From Galbula dea (Eukaryota > Chordata > Aves > Piciformes > Galbulidae): a DNA stretch of 64,000 nt. How positions within the stretch are numbered: position 1 is the stretch's first letter; each line of letters begins with the position of its first letter. The stretch lies in assembly GCA_013399015.1 (NCBI GenBank), contig VWZX01002701.1:677438-741437 (forward strand), written 5' to 3'. The position numbers were made by a program, and so were the translations under genes. The notes beneath the pieces were generated by a model. The model saw only the letters and a list, made by a program, of their open reading frames with translations, was not told the origin of the DNA and did not search any database. Positions 61,331-64,000 of the stretch are shown piece after piece.

Positions 61331-61999
61331 AAACCATGACAGATTAACTTTCTGCAAGCAAGTTTTATGCTGGTTTAGGTATAACCTCTCTGTTCCTCCA
61401 ACTCAATGCTGTACCAAGCATCATTTGTACTTCTGCAGCTGGAATAAACTTCTCTGCTTTGTGTTCTGGTTATTTCTCCACTTGAGAATCTACATCAGCT
61501 CCAGATGAAACTATTTCTGCTTCTCAGTGCTAATGATGTTGGCACTGTGCCCTTCAGCTCACTGAGTTTCTAACCCACTTCCTTCCCTGGTCTCATACTG
61601 TGGCAAGTAAACCTGGTGAGATATCTTAGCTTTTACACAGCATGAGAGTTGTCTGTAATACACACCAGCAGCTTGGAAAACCCAGTGTGAGAGGGAAACC
61701 ATGCCATGGTTAGAGGGTGAGGAGAGTGATGTCTCCACTCACAGCCACCAGGACTCACTGCCAGTTATCAACTTGGCTTTTGGAAATGTTGGCCACCATT
61801 TGCCTCGAGTGCTGGCACCTCTGCCCAGCAAACCCTGTGAGGTGACATGCAAGGATCCCCACACTGAGAGGCCTGGCTCTTGTGGGTGCTGCTGCACCCT
61901 AATGGCTCCACAGACAGTTACTGCTGAGCCCCAGAACCCTTCACCCAGCCTGGGCAGCAGTGTAGCGTGTCCCCACACCCTCCCCAAAAAAGGGTCCTT

Positions 62000-62275
62000 T
62001 ACCTGGTGTGAAAAGCCACGTGACACCAAGTAACATACACACAGAGTCAAGGTATTTGCTTTATTTCAGTTCTGCAGTCAGGTGCCAGGAGATAAAATTG
62101 CAGATCCAGCCCCCCAGGAGCTCAAACAGCAGCAGTTTTATACAGTACAAATCAATGATTGGTTACAAACAACAAGTGATTGCTTACATAATTTTACATC
62201 AAGTCAATCCTTGTCCTCATGCTCCACCAACTACCTAATTCATGATGCTATTACCTGATCCATTACACTAAAGTG
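62000..62275 (-). mobile_element. Probable solo LTR of an endogenous retrovirus
   Basis: Read on the minus strand this has promoter-like order: a unique region, a TATA-like 'gtataaaa' (about 62136-62143), then 'aataaag' (62061-62067 region) about 70 bases later, then 'ccttgactctgtgtgtatgt', ending 'cacgtggcttttcaca'. Candidate TG...CA ends are about 62267 and 62007. I see no internal gag, pol or env sequence and no clear target-site duplication, so it would be a solo or partial LTR. The family is not identified. Confidence 0.55.
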
Positions 62276-62277
62276 GT

Positions 62278-62590
62278 CACAGAATCATAGAGTGTCCTGA
62301 GTTGGAAGGGACCCACAAGGATCCAGTCCAACTCCTGTCTCTGCACAGGACAACCCCAAAAATCACACCATATGCCTTGTCCAAATGCTTCTGGAATTCT
62401 GCCAGGCTTGGTGCCTCGACTACTTCCCTAGAAAGCCTGTTCCAGTGCTCCACCACCCTCTGGGGGAAGAAACCTTTCCTAGTATCTAACCTAACCTTCT
62501 CCTGGCACAGCTTCATGCCACTCCCTCGGGTTCTGCTGCTGGTCACCAGCCTCTCGTTCCCCAGTCCCTCTCCTGCCGGGCTGCTCTCCA
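62278..62590 (-). mobile_element. CR1 LINE fragment, antisense
   Basis: Starts 'cacagaatcatagagtgtcc', includes 'ctgcacaggacaaccccaaa' and 'gtgctccaccaccctctggg', and ends near 'ctctcctgccgggctgctct'. It abuts the presumed LTR on one side and lies about 160 bp from the CpG island. Confidence 0.9.
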
Positions 62591-62749
62591 GCCTCTCCTT
62601 CCCCAATCTGTACATACATCACTCCACGACTTACCATCCCCTTTTACCCTCATTCCAGCCCAGTTCATTCTACAGTTATTCAGCCTCAGTTTTTAACCCT
62701 CCTCCTCCCGACACCCTCAAAGGTCTATGACGCCAAGAACCGTCCCCAG

Positions 62750-63450
62750 GCTTCGGCCTTTGCCCCTTTCCAAGATGGCGGCGCCGCTGGGGCCGCTCTA
62801 GCCGCTCAGTCCTCCCAGCTTCTCTCCTTGGGCCGCGCTCTCCCCTCCCGCCCCGCAGGGGGGGGCGGCGCCTGCGCAGAGGGGGGCGCGCGCCCTTCAC
62901 TTCCGCCTGCCGGCGGCGGCTTCCGGTCCCCCCCTTCCGTGGTAACAATGGAGCAGAAAATGGCCGCTTGAGAGGGGAGGGAGGGCGACGCTGCGGCTGT
63001 TTGGTGACGGACGGAGCGGGGCGAGTCAGGATCGAGGCCGCAGAGGAGCGAGGAAAGCAGCGGACCGAGAGCTGGGGAAGCGACGGCGGGCGGCGGCGGC
63101 GGGAGGTGAGCATCGACGCCGGAGGCGGACTCTCAAAATGGCCCGGAGTAGGGAGAGGCCCAGGCCCAGGGGAGGTGGCGGCGGCGGCTGCGGCCCCCAG
63201 CGCGGAGCCGGGGGGCGGCCGGGTGCTTCGGGGTCCTATTGCCCTTGCTCTGGGTCCCCGTTGGGCTGACTGCGGGGTCCCGAGCAGGGTAGGGCGGCTC
63301 CCGGCTCCGCCGGGACTGAAGAGGCCGAAACCGCCCCGCGGCATAGGCGGAGCGGGGTGCCGTGGTGGAGCTGGGGGCGGTGATGGCGGTCTGCGGGCGG
63401 GTGTGCCCGGGGCACTGCGAAGGTCCTCGGCCCCGCTCTCCCCCGGATGG
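62750..63450. promoter_or_regulatory. CpG island promoter, possibly RLIM
   Basis: The only extended CpG-rich stretch in the window outside the NEXMIF exon. It holds an AAGATGGCGGC YY1-type motif (62774-62784), ETS-type CTTCCGG/TTCCG motifs (62898-62940), GC boxes and no TATA box, typical of a broad housekeeping promoter. The long open frames in it (62676-63344 minus, 62968-63639 plus) are the usual result of high GC and do not resemble known proteins. In human, RLIM lies just beyond NEXMIF in the same transcriptional direction, and it has a non-coding first exon, so I infer this may be the RLIM promoter. Confidence 0.7.
62930..63105 (+). other. Putative non-coding first exon (possibly RLIM)
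   Basis: The sequence downstream of the ETS-type motifs runs to a strong donor GGGAG|GTGAGC (gt at 63106). The only early ATGs open frames that do not resemble a known protein, so a 5' UTR exon is likely. Gene identity rests on expected gene order alone; transcription in the other direction is also possible. Confidence 0.4.
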
Positions 63451-64000
63451 GCTGGACTCTGTCACCCTGGGGTTTTTTTCCCCCCCCTTTCTCCCAGGGC
63501 GTGTGGCAGGGCCTCCTGCCGAAGCGGGACGAACCTGTTTCTCCGTTTGGAGCCGGTGGATGGCTTGCGCTCCCCCCTCGGGGAGGTGTGCTGGGCCCCT
63601 AACCCTCAAAGTATCCGGTTGGGCTGGAGAAGGGATTGAAACTAACACCTTTTTGGAAGGGTGGAGTAGGAGAGGGAATTATGCCGCTCTCTTGGGCCTC
63701 GCCGCACTGTTTAGTGCCTACTTAAGGAATCGCAGCTCTTCAAGGCCGCGTTTTCTGTCTGTTCTTCCCTTGACTTGATAGAAGCAGCCCTGTTGCGGGA
63801 GACAGGCGAGAGGAACTCTTCCTACTCCCTGTATCTGTTGTAAAGGTCTTGATTAGCTTGTGACTTGTTAAAACCTGTGACGTTTGCAATTCCTCTCACG
63901 TTAGTTTCTCTCCAGTTAATCACGTCATCATTGCTCAGGCCCTGCAGTTTCCTCTGCAAGTTCTTCCTTCCCTTTTTAATACCATTTGTTGGCATTTAAT
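63106..64000 (+). other. Probable first intron of the gene starting at the CpG island
   Basis: GC content falls steadily from about 63450 and no exon is recognisable. The window ends here. Confidence 0.45.

Larger units (their letters stand above)
56823..62000. other. Region downstream of UPRT
   Basis: Non-coding as far as I can tell. It presumably starts with the UPRT 3' UTR and continues as intergenic sequence. It contains a TG/TA microsatellite (58020-58090) and CR1 copies at 58835, 59572 and 61190. The open frames at 60112-60375 and 60653-61213 on the + strand resemble no family I know; the second runs into CR1 sequence. Confidence 0.55.

Noticed and set aside
62676..63639. Open frames of more than 220 codons on both strands of the CpG island
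   Set aside because: Arg/Pro/Gly-rich, overlapping on both strands and without recognisable domains; a usual result of high GC.

Overview
The window is vertebrate nuclear DNA, almost certainly from a bird. The evidence is a dense population of CR1 retrotransposon fragments of the avian type (about 38 pieces in both orientations, roughly a fifth of the window by my boundaries), with the typical 3' ends rich in 'ATTCTATGATTCT' and conserved protein-coding exons in long repeat-rich introns. That CR1 load is well above the usual avian level and resembles woodpeckers and their relatives (Piciformes). This lineage guess is an inference.

Layout. Positions 1-26872 are non-coding and read best as the end of a long first intron of NEXMIF (KIAA2022, neurite extension and migration factor). 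They contain CR1 pieces, a 15-bp-type minisatellite (4684-5020) and unique sequence. NEXMIF is on the + strand. A small coding exon (26922-26997) carries the start codon, a 4.3-kb main exon (31667-36008) carries nearly all of the protein, and a short last exon starts at 36850. The long uninterrupted frame that opens at 31507 reads back into the intron, so its first 53 or so codons are not part of the protein. A long 3' UTR follows to about 44.7 kb. It contains one long antisense CR1 (39813-41480) and a smaller one, and ends in several AATAAA signals.

From 44.7 to 62.7 kb there is repeat-rich DNA with the 3' half of UPRT (uracil phosphoribosyltransferase homologue) on the + strand: one damaged-looking exon at 54811-54909 and three well-conserved exons at 55644-56822. 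The upstream UPRT exons were not found. A 234-bp segment is present twice (51152 and 54987), and the last UPRT intron is only 30 bp, in frame and stop-free. A solo LTR lies near 62.0-62.27 kb. At 62.75-63.45 kb there is a strong CpG island with YY1- and ETS-like motifs and a good 5' splice donor. It is a housekeeping promoter with a non-coding first exon. From human gene order (NEXMIF then RLIM in the same transcriptional direction) RLIM is the best guess, but no coding sequence proves it.

I found no CRISPR, operon, tRNA or rRNA features. The most interesting signals are the state of UPRT (frameshift, lost residues, missing 5' exons, 30-bp intron), the divergent C-terminus of NEXMIF at a T-run, the local duplication, and several nested, inverted or chimeric CR1 structures.
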